This document shows, one piece after another, positions 17,105-23,943 of a stretch of DNA of 43,676 nucleotides. Every line of letters begins with the position of its first letter. Within the stretch, counting starts at the first letter, position 1. The notes below the pieces were generated by a model. That model saw only the letters and a list, made by a program, of their open reading frames with translations, was not told the origin of the DNA and did no database searches. Source of the stretch: Peptoniphilus_A harei_B (GTDB taxonomy: Bacteria; Bacillota; Clostridia; Tissierellales; Peptoniphilaceae); the NCBI GenBank assembly GCA_032560695.1, contig JAWGHR010000010.1:1-43676 (forward strand), written 5' to 3'. The position numbers and the translations under genes were made by a program.

Positions 17105-17320
17105 ATGGCTACTAAAACTACACCTAAGACTGAAGAAAAAAAAGGTGGTCTAGGTAGATATTTTAGAGGTGTGAAATCTGAATTCAAAAAAGTTGTATGG
17201 CCTTCTAAGGATACTGTAATCAAATATTCTATTATAGTAATCGTGGCAGTTATTTTGTCATCACTACTATTATTAGCGTATGATAAGATCATAATGTTTT
17301 TATTTGGTTTTATTTATTGA
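17105..17320 (+). CDS. secE: preprotein translocase subunit SecE
   Basis: 71 residues with a single membrane helix (about 41-66). SecE holds the SecY channel together. The conserved amphipathic stretch RYFRGVKSEFKKVVWPSK precedes the helix. The lysine- and threonine-rich N-terminus (about 20 residues) is variable in the family. Lies between rpmG and nusG; ribosome site TAAGGAGG. Confidence 0.95.
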   Translation: MATKTTPKTEEKKGGLGRYFRGVKSEFKKVVWPSKDTVIKYSIIVIVAVILSSLLLLAYDKIIMFLFGFIY

Positions 17321-17334
17321 TTGGAGTGTTATAG

Positions 17335-17877
17335 TTGGATACACAAGAGCTTAATAACAACGAAGCTTCAAAATGGTATGTAATACACACTTATTCAGGT
17401 TATGAAAAAAAGGTAAAGGCAAACATGGAAGCCATGGTTCACAATCGTGGCATGGAAGATGTCATCTTCGACATTAGGATTCCCATGGAAGACTATGTAG
17501 AAACTAAGGATGGCGTGTCCAAGGCAAAGGAAAGAAAGATGTTTCCATCTTATGTCCTTGTAAACATGATTATGAATGACGAAACTTGGTATCTTGTAAG
17601 AAATACAAGAGGAGTAACTGGTTTTGTTGGACCAGCATCTAAGCCTGTACCACTAACTGATGAAGAAGTGTTACTACTTGGAGTTACTGATAACAAAGAG
17701 TTATTCGATGCTTACGAAGTAGGAGAGTTAGTCAAGGTTATAAATGGACCCTTCAAAGACTTGGTGGGTAAAATTGACGACTTCAATTACGAAAAAGAAA
17801 AAGTTAAAGTTTGTATCTCCATGTTTGGAAGGGATACTATAGTTGAATTGGATTTCAATCAAATTATTAAAGAGTAA
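17335..17877 (+). CDS. nusG: transcription elongation/termination factor NusG
   Basis: 180 residues from TTG 17335 with GGAGTG upstream. The NGN domain (WYVIHTYSGYEKKVKANM..., FPSYVLVNM, TGFVG) contacts RNA polymerase, and the C-terminal KOW domain (about 125-180, VKVINGPFKDLVGKI) binds ribosomal protein S10 or Rho. Length and position after secE are standard. Confidence 0.95.
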   Translation: MDTQELNNNEASKWYVIHTYSGYEKKVKANMEAMVHNRGMEDVIFDIRIPMEDYVETKDGVSKAKERKMFPSYVLVNMIMNDETWYLVRNTRGVTGFVGPASKPVPLTDEEVLLLGVTDNKELFDAYEVGELVKVINGPFKDLVGKIDDFNYEKEKVKVCISMFGRDTIVELDFNQIIKE

Positions 17878-17884
17878 GAGATGT

Positions 17885-17910
17885 GTGGGAGGGTAAACCC
17901 GCATTACCAC
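17885..17910 (+). promoter_or_regulatory. conserved mRNA hairpin before rplK
   Basis: GTGG (17885-17888), GA, GGG, TAAA, CCC, six bases, CCAC (17907-17910), then AAGGAGG. A sister hairpin before rplA has GGC/GCC in place of GGG/CCC, a compensatory change that supports a real RNA fold. It may be a ribosomal-protein binding site or simply a translation element; that is inference. Confidence 0.6.
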
Positions 17911-17924
17911 AAGGAGGAAATAAA

Positions 17925-18350
17925 ATGGCAAAAAAAGTCATAGCATTAGTAAAATTACAAATTCCTGCAGGAAAAGCTACACCAGCTCCACCAGTTGGTA
18001 CAGCACTAGGACCTCATGGTGTAAACATCATGCAGTTCACAAAGGAATTTAACGCAAAGACTCAAGATCAAGCAGGTATGATTATTCCTGTTGTTCTTAC
18101 AGTTTATCAAGATCGTTCTTTCACTTTTATCACAAAGACTCCACCAGCAGCAGTGCTTATTAAGAAAGCTCTTAATTTGCCAAAAGCTAGTGGTGAACCT
18201 AACAAGAAAAAAGTTGGAAAGCTAACAAAGGCACAAGTTGAAGAAATAGCTAAAACTAAGATGCCAGATCTTAACGCAGCAAGCTTAGAAGCAGCTGTTG
18301 AATTGATCGCTGGTACAGCTAGAAGTATGGGTATAGAAGTAGAAAGATAA
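17925..18350 (+). CDS. rplK: 50S ribosomal protein L11
   Basis: 141 residues, exactly the usual size. Begins MAKKVIALVKLQIPAGKATPAPPVG; the proline-rich N-terminal domain and the RNA-binding C-terminal domain (KKKVGKLTKAQVEEIAKTKMPDLNA) are typical. ATG 17925 sits 6 bp after AAGGAGG; the in-frame ATG at 17883 would put the hairpin inside the gene and is rejected. Confidence 0.97.
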   Translation: MAKKVIALVKLQIPAGKATPAPPVGTALGPHGVNIMQFTKEFNAKTQDQAGMIIPVVLTVYQDRSFTFITKTPPAAVLIKKALNLPKASGEPNKKKVGKLTKAQVEEIAKTKMPDLNAASLEAAVELIAGTARSMGIEVER

Positions 18351-18376
18351 GTGGGAGGCTAAGCCGTAGGTACCAC
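18351..18376 (+). promoter_or_regulatory. conserved mRNA hairpin before rplA
   Basis: GTGG (18351-18354), GA, GGC, TAA, GCC, seven bases, CCAC (18373-18376), then AAGGAGG. It starts directly after the rplK stop. Same plan as the hairpin before rplK with covarying inner pairs. Autoregulation by L1 would be plausible but is not shown by the sequence. Confidence 0.6.
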
Positions 18377-18389
18377 GAAGGAGGTAAAT

Positions 18390-19091
18390 ATGCCAAAAAG
18401 AGGTAAAAAATATCAAGAAAGCGCTAAGCTTGTAGATAGATCGAATTTATATGATGTTAATGAAGCTCTTGACTTAGTTACAAAAACTGCTAAGGCAAAC
18501 TTTGATGAAACAGTAGAACTTGCAGTAAGACTTGGTGTTGATCCAAGACACGCTGACCAACAAGTTAGAGGTACTGTAGTACTTCCTAACGGAACAGGTA
18601 AAGAAGTTAAGGTACTTGTTCTTGCTAAGGGAGAAAAAATTAAGGAAGCTGAAGCAGCAGGTGCTGACTTCGCTGGTGGAGAAGAATTAGTTGAAAAAAT
18701 CCAAAACGAAAACTGGTTTGGTTTCGACGTAATTATTGCAACTCCAGACATGATGGGCGTAGTTGGTAAAATCGGTAGAGTTCTTGGACCAAAGGGACTT
18801 ATGCCAAACCCTAAATCAGGTACAGTTACATTTGATGTAGAACAAGCTGTTAAAGAAGTTAAGGCTGGTAAGGTTGAATATAGAGTTGACAAGGCTGCTA
18901 TCATCAACGTTCCAATTGGAAAAGTTTCTTTCGGAACTGAAAAACTTGCTGAAAACTTTAAGACAATTGCAGATGCTATTATTAAAGCAAAACCAGCATC
19001 AGCAAAGGGTCGTTATTTAAAATCAGTAACAGTTTCATCAACAATGGGACCTGGAATCAAAGTAAATGGTTCAAAATTAATGGAAAAATAA
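18390..19091 (+). CDS. rplA: 50S ribosomal protein L1
   Basis: 233 residues, typical for L1, the mobile stalk protein that guides deacylated tRNA from the E site. Motifs include VELAVRLGVDPRHADQQVRG, LPNGTGKEVKV, GRVLGPKGLMPNPKSGTV and the C-terminal VSSTMGPGIKV. L1 in other bacteria also represses its own operon. The gene is followed by tandem terminators rather than by rplJ, which is unusual. Confidence 0.97.
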   Translation: MPKRGKKYQESAKLVDRSNLYDVNEALDLVTKTAKANFDETVELAVRLGVDPRHADQQVRGTVVLPNGTGKEVKVLVLAKGEKIKEAEAAGADFAGGEELVEKIQNENWFGFDVIIATPDMMGVVGKIGRVLGPKGLMPNPKSGTVTFDVEQAVKEVKAGKVEYRVDKAAIINVPIGKVSFGTEKLAENFKTIADAIIKAKPASAKGRYLKSVTVSSTMGPGIKVNGSKLMEK

Positions 19092-19111
19092 AAACACCTA
19101 AGATAAAAAAA

Positions 19112-19173
19112 CCTCAACTTCTTATGAAGTTGGGGTTTTTTTATGGACTTAAGTTTAACTTAGGTCATTTTTT
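19112..19173 (+). terminator. tandem terminators after rplA
   Basis: Stem 1: CCTCAACTTC (19112-19121) with GAAGTTGGGG (19126-19135), loop TTAT, then T7. Stem 2: GACTTAAGT with ACTTAGGTC (about 19146-19166), then a T run. A near copy of this two-hairpin cassette is at 20581. Confidence 0.85.
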
Positions 19174-19235
19174 TATGAAAAATTTTAAATCAACTTGCTG
19201 GAAACTTTAAGAAAACTTATTTTTTAAGGAAAAAC

Positions 19236-19264
19236 TTGCAATTTTAAAAATAAAAAGCTATAAT
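19236..19264 (+). promoter_or_regulatory. promoter of the structured leader and YitT gene
   Basis: TTGCAA (19236-19241), a 17-bp spacer and a perfect TATAAT (19259-19264). The inferred transcript would carry a leader of about 275 nt before the next start codon. Confidence 0.8.
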
Positions 19265-19269
19265 AGCTA

Positions 19270-19536
19270 ATGTTGATTAAGTATTTTACGGTGGTTACCG
19301 AAATTTTCAGGTGGTTTTTATCTGATGCTAAAGTTTACGACTAAGAGCCTTTTATATGCCTGATGTGGCAGATAAAAAGCGAAAAAGTAACTATTACGCT
19401 CAGAGTTTTTACAAGAAAAAATCAGCAAATAAAAAGCATCAACACCACGAGATTGCAAAAGTACGAAGGTTATCCTTACGACCGACAGCAGTCTTTTTTT
19501 GTTGGTTGGATATCCTTCTAATATTGCAAAATATTA
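19270..19536 (+). promoter_or_regulatory. long structured 5' leader, unrecognised class
   Basis: Between promoter and ribosome site lie several clear stems: CGGT/ACCG (19289-19300); TTTTTATCTG (19315-19324) with CAGATAAAAA (19369-19378), a perfect 10-bp stem closing a 44-nt loop; and a long imperfect hairpin, GAAGGTTATCC (19465-19475) with GGATATCCTTC (19508-19518), extended inside by ACCGACA (19481-19487) with TGTTGGT (19500-19506). The loop of the last contains a T7 tract, and its 3' arm ends about 18 nt before AAGGAGG. It looks like a cis-regulatory RNA or riboswitch. It did not match any riboswitch class I can recall by motif. Confidence 0.55.
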
Positions 19537-19549
19537 AGGAGGTGTTAAA

Positions 19550-20191
19550 ATGCTAAATCAAAAGCTGACTTGGTTTAAATTAACAAGAGCAGGATTAATT
19601 AGTATTATTTTAGGATCTATGATTGAGGCTTTTACAGTTGTAAACATTCATATCCCATCTCAAATTACAGAAGGTGGAATCCTAGGACTGGCCTTATTAT
19701 CATATAAGACTTTTGGTATAAACCCATCGATCCTAAGTCCAATAATGGATGTGATTTGCATTGTTATTGGAATAAATATTTTTGGAAAGGCATTTTTAAG
19801 AAAGACTTTATTAGCTTCCATATTATTTGCCGTTTTTTATAAAATATTTTCCCTTATGGGACCAATACTCCCTAATCTTTACAGCTATCCACTTTTGGCA
19901 GCTATAGTTGGAGGTATTGGAATTGGACTAGGTTGTGGACTTGTAGTATCTCAAGGAGGAGCCACAGGTGGGGACGACGCCCTGGCCCTTGTAGTGTCAA
20001 ATAAGACTAAGATGAATATTTCTTACGCCTACTTACTAATGGACGTAATAGTCTTAGTAATGTCCTTAACTTATATTCCATTCACTAGATTAATTTACTC
20101 ACTAATTACCACAACAGTATCATCTGTTTTAGTAGGTCAATTTGAGATTAATCCTAGTAGCCCGGTAGAAAAAACAAATCTTTCCGTTTAA
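19550..20191 (+). CDS. YitT-family membrane protein, short form
   Basis: 213 residues, about six hydrophobic helices. The family's glycine-rich motif appears as GCGLVVSQGGATGGDDALAL (about 134-153), compared with GTSTGGLD in the relative at 6015. It lacks the soluble DUF2179 tail of that protein. The ATG follows a near-ideal AAGGAGGTG. Its function is unknown; a small-molecule transport role is often suspected. The long structured leader in front suggests that a metabolite or ion controls it. Confidence 0.8.
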   Translation: MLNQKLTWFKLTRAGLISIILGSMIEAFTVVNIHIPSQITEGGILGLALLSYKTFGINPSILSPIMDVICIVIGINIFGKAFLRKTLLASILFAVFYKIFSLMGPILPNLYSYPLLAAIVGGIGIGLGCGLVVSQGGATGGDDALALVVSNKTKMNISYAYLLMDVIVLVMSLTYIPFTRLIYSLITTTVSSVLVGQFEINPSSPVEKTNLSV

Positions 20192-20259
20192 AAATTTATT
20201 TTAAATGAGAGTTTTCCAAGTTTATATAAGAAAGTGGCTTGGCTACTTTTAATAACATA

Positions 20260-20306
20260 AATAGTGCATGATTGGAAGTGATTTCTATCTTGCACTATTT
20301 TTTATT
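20260..20306 (+). terminator. terminator of the short YitT gene
   Basis: AATAGTGCA (20260-20268) pairs perfectly with TGCACTATT (20291-20299), followed by TTTTTATT. The 22-nt loop is large but the 9-bp stem is exact. Confidence 0.75.
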
Positions 20307-20345
20307 GTAAATAACTAAGAAGCCGAAGTTCTTTTGGTTTGAAAT

Positions 20346-20501
20346 TTGACATAAAGCTTTAAAATAGATCTTCATAAAGAATACTTGTGTAAGATCTATG
20401 AAAAATTAAGTCTTAATAGTTGAAATGTCTGTGAGAGTGTAGATAAGACTATAAAAAAAGAATTTTTCAAATTCGCAGCACTAAAAAATTCTTAAGATCT
20501 A
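20346..20501. other. gene-free stretch with several inverted repeats
   Basis: No coding frame. Three nested or adjacent stems are visible: TAGATCTT (20365-20372) with AAGATCTA (20391-20398); AGTCTTA (20409-20415) with TAAGACT (20444-20450); and AAGAATTTTT (20458-20467) with AAAAATTCTT (20484-20493). A second AAGATCTA at 20494-20501 could compete for the first arm. TTGACA lies at 20346 but without a good -10. It may be a small RNA or decayed sequence. Confidence 0.35.
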
Positions 20502-20580
20502 TTATGTAGGAATAAAAAAGTAAAAAATTGAGAAAAACATCTTAAAGTATCATTAAAAATAAAAACATACAAGAAAAAAA

Positions 20581-20645
20581 CCCTCAACTTCTTATGAATC
20601 GAGGGGTTTTTTTAGGACTTAAGTTTATAAACTTAGGTCCTTTTT
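20581..20645. terminator. tandem bidirectional terminators after thiT
   Basis: CCCTC (20581-20585) with GAGGG, enclosing the same AACTTCTTATGAA loop sequence as the rplA terminator, then T7; followed by GGACTTAAGTTT with AAACTTAGGTCC (20615-20640). In the minus direction the pair ends thiT. Confidence 0.8.
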
Positions 20646-20654
20646 AATAAAATT

Positions 20655-21209
20655 TTATAGCTTTTGTAGGTCACGAGTTAAGAACTTTCTCAATAGGAAT
20701 ATTACAAAAACTGTAACGGCAAAATCAACTGATAAGAATGATGCGTTATAAGTTATTGAATAAACCCAGGAGTTCATACCAGCAGGTGTGAATTCCTTGA
20801 AGAAAATGACACCTGATAGGACGTGACAAACAAACCTGCCTATGATTCCTACAAGAGATCCAAGTAAGATTGTCTTAATAGAGTTAGTTCTCTCAAACTC
20901 ATCCTTATAGAGCCCTGCAAGTCCAAGAAGACCATAGGCCAAAGGGTAGTCTAAGATAGCTTGGACTGGGTGATAAACACTGCCGCCAAGAATAATAGAC
21001 ATGACACCGTAAACTGCACCTACAACAAAGCCTTTTACTGGTCCATACCTTAGGGCAAAGATAATTAGTGGAATCATCTTGCCTGGAGTAATAGATCCAC
21101 CATTAGGCAGTTGATAAAGTTTAACAGTACGAAGAATAAGAGCAAGAGCTATACAAACGGCTCCCTCAACTAACATTTTTGTTGTCCAATTTTTATTTGT
21201 TTTTTGCAT
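20655..21209 (-). CDS. thiT: thiamine ECF transporter S component ThiT
   Basis: 184 residues from ATG 21209, chosen because AAGGAGG lies 8 bp upstream; the ATG at 21230 overlaps that site. ThiT binds thiamine at the outer face of the membrane and delivers it with the shared ECF energising module (EcfA/A'/T, not in this window). About six helices; motifs GGSITPGKMIPLIIFALRYG and KGFVVGAVYGVMSIILGG are typical, as is the late aromatic segment SWVYSITYN. Control by the TPP riboswitch just upstream confirms the substrate. Confidence 0.93.
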   Translation of the reverse strand: MQKTNKNWTTKMLVEGAVCIALALILRTVKLYQLPNGGSITPGKMIPLIIFALRYGPVKGFVVGAVYGVMSIILGGSVYHPVQAILDYPLAYGLLGLAGLYKDEFERTNSIKTILLGSLVGIIGRFVCHVLSGVIFFKEFTPAGMNSWVYSITYNASFLSVDFAVTVFVIFLLRKFLTRDLQKL

Positions 21210-21244
21210 AAAAAAATACCTCCTTTGCACAAATACTTAAAGAG

Positions 21245-21322
21245 GTTTAAACACTTCCCTCCGCAAGCATTACCTTGATTGGTTAAAGGGTATAATCTCA
21301 GCCTTCCGGCACCCCTAGTGCA
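21245..21322 (-). promoter_or_regulatory. TPP riboswitch (THI element)
   Basis: On the minus strand the hallmark blocks appear in order: GGGGTGCC, GGCTGAGA, ACCC, then AAGGTAATGCTTGCGGAGGGAAGTG in the positions of the CTGATC..TAATACC..GCG-AGGGAAG core. It lies 20 bp before the thiT ribosome site. Binding of thiamine pyrophosphate should shut off thiT. A separate terminator is not obvious, so control may be at translation initiation; that is inference. Confidence 0.95.
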
Positions 21323-21435
21323 AATATAATTATAAGATAAGTAAAATATATTGTAAAGGAAAAGAGATAAGGTTAATAAAGTTTTGGTTTCTTTTTAATA
21401 CAAGTTTTGGATAAGAGTAAAAATTTAAAGTAAGT

Positions 21436-21633
21436 GAAGTATAAAATATAAATGATTTGTAAAATTTTTAAGACCTAAGAATTAAATATGACTTCACAAG
21501 TAATTATTACTTAAGAATTAATTGTGACTTCACAATTAATTATGACTTAATAAAAAATTATTAACTTGCAATATTTTATGAGTTCATAAATTTTTATAAT
21601 TTAATGAAAAATTATTGCTTAGGAATTTTTTGA
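21436..21633. repeat. 18-bp degenerate tandem repeat array B
   Basis: Eleven units start exactly every 18 bp from 21436 to 21616; the nine from 21472 are clearest (GACTTCACAAGTAATTAT, GACTTAATAAAAAATTAT). The plus frame through GAC gives hexapeptides DFTSNY, DFTINY, DLIKNY, EFINFY and NLMKNY with one internal stop (21562), ending in TGA at the last unit. It lies between divergent thiT and rplJ. The remaining DNA to 21808 is AT-rich without recognised features. Confidence 0.85.
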
Positions 21634-21808
21634 AAGTTAAAGTTTAAAATGAAGAGAAAATTTTTGAGAAAACTTTTAATAGAAGAGTCTAAAAAATAAT
21701 TTACAGATTATAAAGTGATATAAAAACTTTAAAAATCTTCTGCAATCCTATATAATAACTAGGACATAAGAAACAAAGAAAGAAATTTAAAATAAATGCA
21801 AATAAGCA

Positions 21809-21837
21809 TTGACAAAAAACTAAAGACTATATATAAT
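21809..21837 (+). promoter_or_regulatory. consensus promoter of rplJL
   Basis: TTGACA (21809-21814), a 17-bp spacer and TATAAT (21832-21837): a perfect vegetative promoter, as expected for ribosomal protein genes. Confidence 0.92.
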
Positions 21838-21844
21838 ACTTATG

Positions 21845-21953
21845 TTACTAAGCCGCAGACAGTAGGTGGCACTGCCATAAATCCTACCGAGGTTTGAAAT
21901 TCGGATTTATTTGATTTTCACATCTCACGGCGGCGTGAGATTTTTTTATTTTG
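21845..21953 (+). promoter_or_regulatory. L10 leader with attenuator hairpin
   Basis: The sequence AAGCCGCAGACAGTAGGTGGC...ATCCTACCGAGG matches the ribosomal L10 leader, an mRNA structure bound by the L10-L12 complex to repress its own operon. The stem ATCTCAC (21922-21928) with GTGAGAT (21935-21941) and a seven-T run then forms an intrinsic terminator right before the rplJ ribosome site, so the control is probably by transcription attenuation. Confidence 0.9.
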
Positions 21954-21964
21954 GGGGTGACAAA

Positions 21965-22501
21965 TTGAAAGAAGAAAAACTACAATCAAAACAAGCCCTA
22001 GTAGATGAAATTAAAGAGAAAATTCAAGGCGCTCAATCTATCGTTCTTGTAAACTACAGAGGATTAACAGTAGAAGAAGTAACTGAACTTAGATCTAAGT
22101 ACAGAGAAGCAAATGTTGATTACAAGGTATACAAAAACACAATGATGAGACGTGCTTTCGAAGAGTTAGGTGTTGAAGGATTAGAAGACTTCCTAAAGGG
22201 ACCAAGCGCTATTGCATTTGGTATGGAAGACCCAGCATCAGCAGCAAAAATTTCATCAGAGTTTGCAGAAGATCATGATGCACTAGAAATTAAAGCAGGA
22301 TATGTTGATGGAAAAGTATTATCACTTCCAGAAATCGACGCACTTGCTAAATTACCATCCAAGGAAGTTCTTGTTGCACAAGTACTTGGCGGCTTAAACG
22401 CACCAATCCAAGGATTCGCAAATGTACTAAATGGTACACTATCAGGTTTTGCAAGAGTTATTGCACAAATCGCAGACAAGAAAGAAAACGAAGCAGCTTA
22501 A
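21965..22501 (+). CDS. rplJ: 50S ribosomal protein L10
   Basis: 178 residues from TTG 21965, preceded by GGGGGTGAC; the ATG at 21911 lies inside the leader and is rejected. L10 anchors the L7/L12 dimers in the ribosomal stalk. Motifs VDEIKEKIQGAQSIVLVNYRGLTVEEVTELR and VYKNTMMRRAFEE are typical, and the C-terminal helix carries the L12-binding sites. Confidence 0.96.
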   Translation: MKEEKLQSKQALVDEIKEKIQGAQSIVLVNYRGLTVEEVTELRSKYREANVDYKVYKNTMMRRAFEELGVEGLEDFLKGPSAIAFGMEDPASAAKISSEFAEDHDALEIKAGYVDGKVLSLPEIDALAKLPSKEVLVAQVLGGLNAPIQGFANVLNGTLSGFARVIAQIADKKENEAA

Positions 22502-22551
22502 TTTGCTAAAAAATTAAGAAAAATTATTATTTAAAATTACGGAGGAATAAA

Positions 22552-22938
22552 ATGTCAGAAAAAGTAGAACAATTAATTGAACAAGTTAAAGAACTTACAG
22601 TATTAGAACTATCAGAAGTAGTTAAAGCTCTAGAAGAAGAATTCGGCGTATCAGCAGCAGCTCCAGCAGCAGTTGCAGCAGCTCCAGCAGCAGGTGGCGC
22701 AGCTCCAGCAGCAGCAGCTGAAGAAAAGACTGACTTCGATGTAATCCTTGCTGAAGCAGGACAAGAAAAAGTTAAAGTAATCAAAGTTGTTAAAGACATT
22801 ACTGGACTTGGACTTAAAGATGCAAAAGCATTAGTTGACGGAGCTCCTAAGGCAGTTAAAGAAGGCGCTTCAAAAGAAGAAGCTGACGAAATCAAGGCTA
22901 AACTTGAAGAAGTTGGAGCAACTGTAGAAGTAAAATAA
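22552..22938 (+). CDS. rplL: 50S ribosomal protein L7/L12
   Basis: 128 residues. The N-terminal dimerisation helices (about 1-35) are joined by an unusually Ala/Pro-rich hinge (about 38-60) to the factor-binding C-terminal domain (EKTDFDVILAEAGQEKVKVIKVV...GLGLKDAKALVDGAPK). It recruits translation GTPases. The ribosome site is CGGAGGAATAAA. The gene ends in a strong terminator; rpoB does not follow, contrary to the common order. Confidence 0.97.
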   Translation: MSEKVEQLIEQVKELTVLELSEVVKALEEEFGVSAAAPAAVAAAPAAGGAAPAAAAEEKTDFDVILAEAGQEKVKVIKVVKDITGLGLKDAKALVDGAPKAVKEGASKEEADEIKAKLEEVGATVEVK

Positions 22939-22958
22939 TTTAACTTAGTTAAATTTAA

Positions 22959-22989
22959 AAGAACTGTCCCATTGGGGCAGTTCTTTTGT
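22959..22989 (+). terminator. rplL terminator
   Basis: AAGAACTGTCCC (22959-22970) pairs with GGGGCAGTTCTT (22974-22985), 3-nt loop, followed by T residues. Confidence 0.9.
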
Positions 22990-23012
22990 GTATAATTTTA
23001 AGTTTATATAAT

Positions 23013-23048
23013 AAAAAGAGAACTCATTTTACAGCGAGTTCTCTTTTT
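23013..23048. terminator. bidirectional terminator between rplL and nfo
   Basis: AAAAAGAGAACTC (23013-23025) and GAGTTCTCTTTTT (23036-23048) form a 13-bp stem, with A-rich and T-rich flanks serving both strands; it would end nfo on the minus strand. Confidence 0.85.
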
Positions 23049-23092
23049 TTATGTTTGTTAAGTTGTGAGATTATTATATTTGTAATTAATTT

Positions 23093-23923
23093 TTATTTGC
23101 GAAGGCTTTTTAATAGTTCTATTTCTTTCTTGTGGCCTTCTAGGTCTTGAGGAGTTTCAAGATAAAAGGGGAGATCTCTTAATTTTTCGTGGTTTATTAT
23201 TCTCTCTATGGCTTCGAGGCCAATCTTCCCTCGACCAATGACTTCGTGCCTGTCCTTGCGTGCTCCTCTTTCATTTTTGGAGTCATTTAGGTGGATGGCG
23301 TAGAGTTTATCTAAACCTATATATTTGTCAAATTCTGCTAATACTCCATCTAAGTTATTAACTATGTCGTAGCCTGCTTCGTGGACGTGGCAGGTGTCCA
23401 TACATACGCCGACTTTTTCTTTTAAGTTGACGCCTTCTATTATTCTTCCAATTTCTTCGAAGTTTGATCCAACTTCTGTTCCCTTGCCTGCCATGGTCTC
23501 AAGGAGGACTAGGGTCTCTTGATCTTCTCTTAACACTAGATTTAATTGGGCAGAAATTATTTCTATTGCCTTGTCAATGCCAAGTCCTGTGTGGGACCCT
23601 GGGTGAAAGTTGTAATAGGTATTTTCAAAATACCTTAGCCTTTCTAAGTCCTCTGCCAGGATTAGGTTGGCGAATTCTCTTATACTTTCTGTTGCTGAGC
23701 AGGGGTTTAGGATGTAGGGAGCATGGGCTAGAAGGGGACCAAATTTATTTTCTCTTGCGATATCTATTAGGCCTCTTATGTCTTCTTGGTCTAATTTTTT
23801 CATTCTTGAACCTCTAGGGTTTCGAGAAAAAAATTGAAAACTTGTGGCAGAAATTTTCAGGGCATCCTTTCCCATATTGGTGTAGCCCCTTGATGTAGAA
23901 AGATGGGGACCTATTTTAAACAT
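23093..23923 (-). CDS. nfo: endonuclease IV (AP endonuclease)
   Basis: 276 residues, the standard size. It cuts the DNA backbone 5' of abasic sites in base-excision repair using three metal ions in a TIM barrel. Recognisable ligand motifs: FHPGSHTG, LLETMAGKGTEVGS, GVCMDTCHVHEAGYD, IHLNDSKNERGARKDRHEVIGRGKIG and the final YLETP. The ATG follows GGAGGTAAT. Separated from cysE by 20 bp on the same strand, so it may be transcribed with the cysKE operon. Confidence 0.96.
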   Translation of the reverse strand: MFKIGPHLSTSRGYTNMGKDALKISATSFQFFSRNPRGSRMKKLDQEDIRGLIDIARENKFGPLLAHAPYILNPCSATESIREFANLILAEDLERLRYFENTYYNFHPGSHTGLGIDKAIEIISAQLNLVLREDQETLVLLETMAGKGTEVGSNFEEIGRIIEGVNLKEKVGVCMDTCHVHEAGYDIVNNLDGVLAEFDKYIGLDKLYAIHLNDSKNERGARKDRHEVIGRGKIGLEAIERIINHEKLRDLPFYLETPQDLEGHKKEIELLKSLRK

Positions 23924-23943
23924 ATTACCTCCAAAAAAATTTA

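Noticed and set aside
18413..18907. 164-codon minus-strand frame inside rplA
   Set aside because: Shadow of the strongly codon-biased L1 gene; its Ser/Thr/Leu-rich composition reflects the reverse complement of that gene.
19285..19302. T-box-like GGTGGTTACCG in the YitT leader
   Set aside because: It lies at the 5' end of the transcript rather than just before a terminator and forms its own small hairpin; no stem I specifier loop was found.
19356..19556. 66-codon frame in the leader of the short YitT gene
   Set aside because: It has no ribosome site, a lysine/histidine-rich low-complexity sequence, and overlaps clear RNA stems and the real ribosome site of the next gene.
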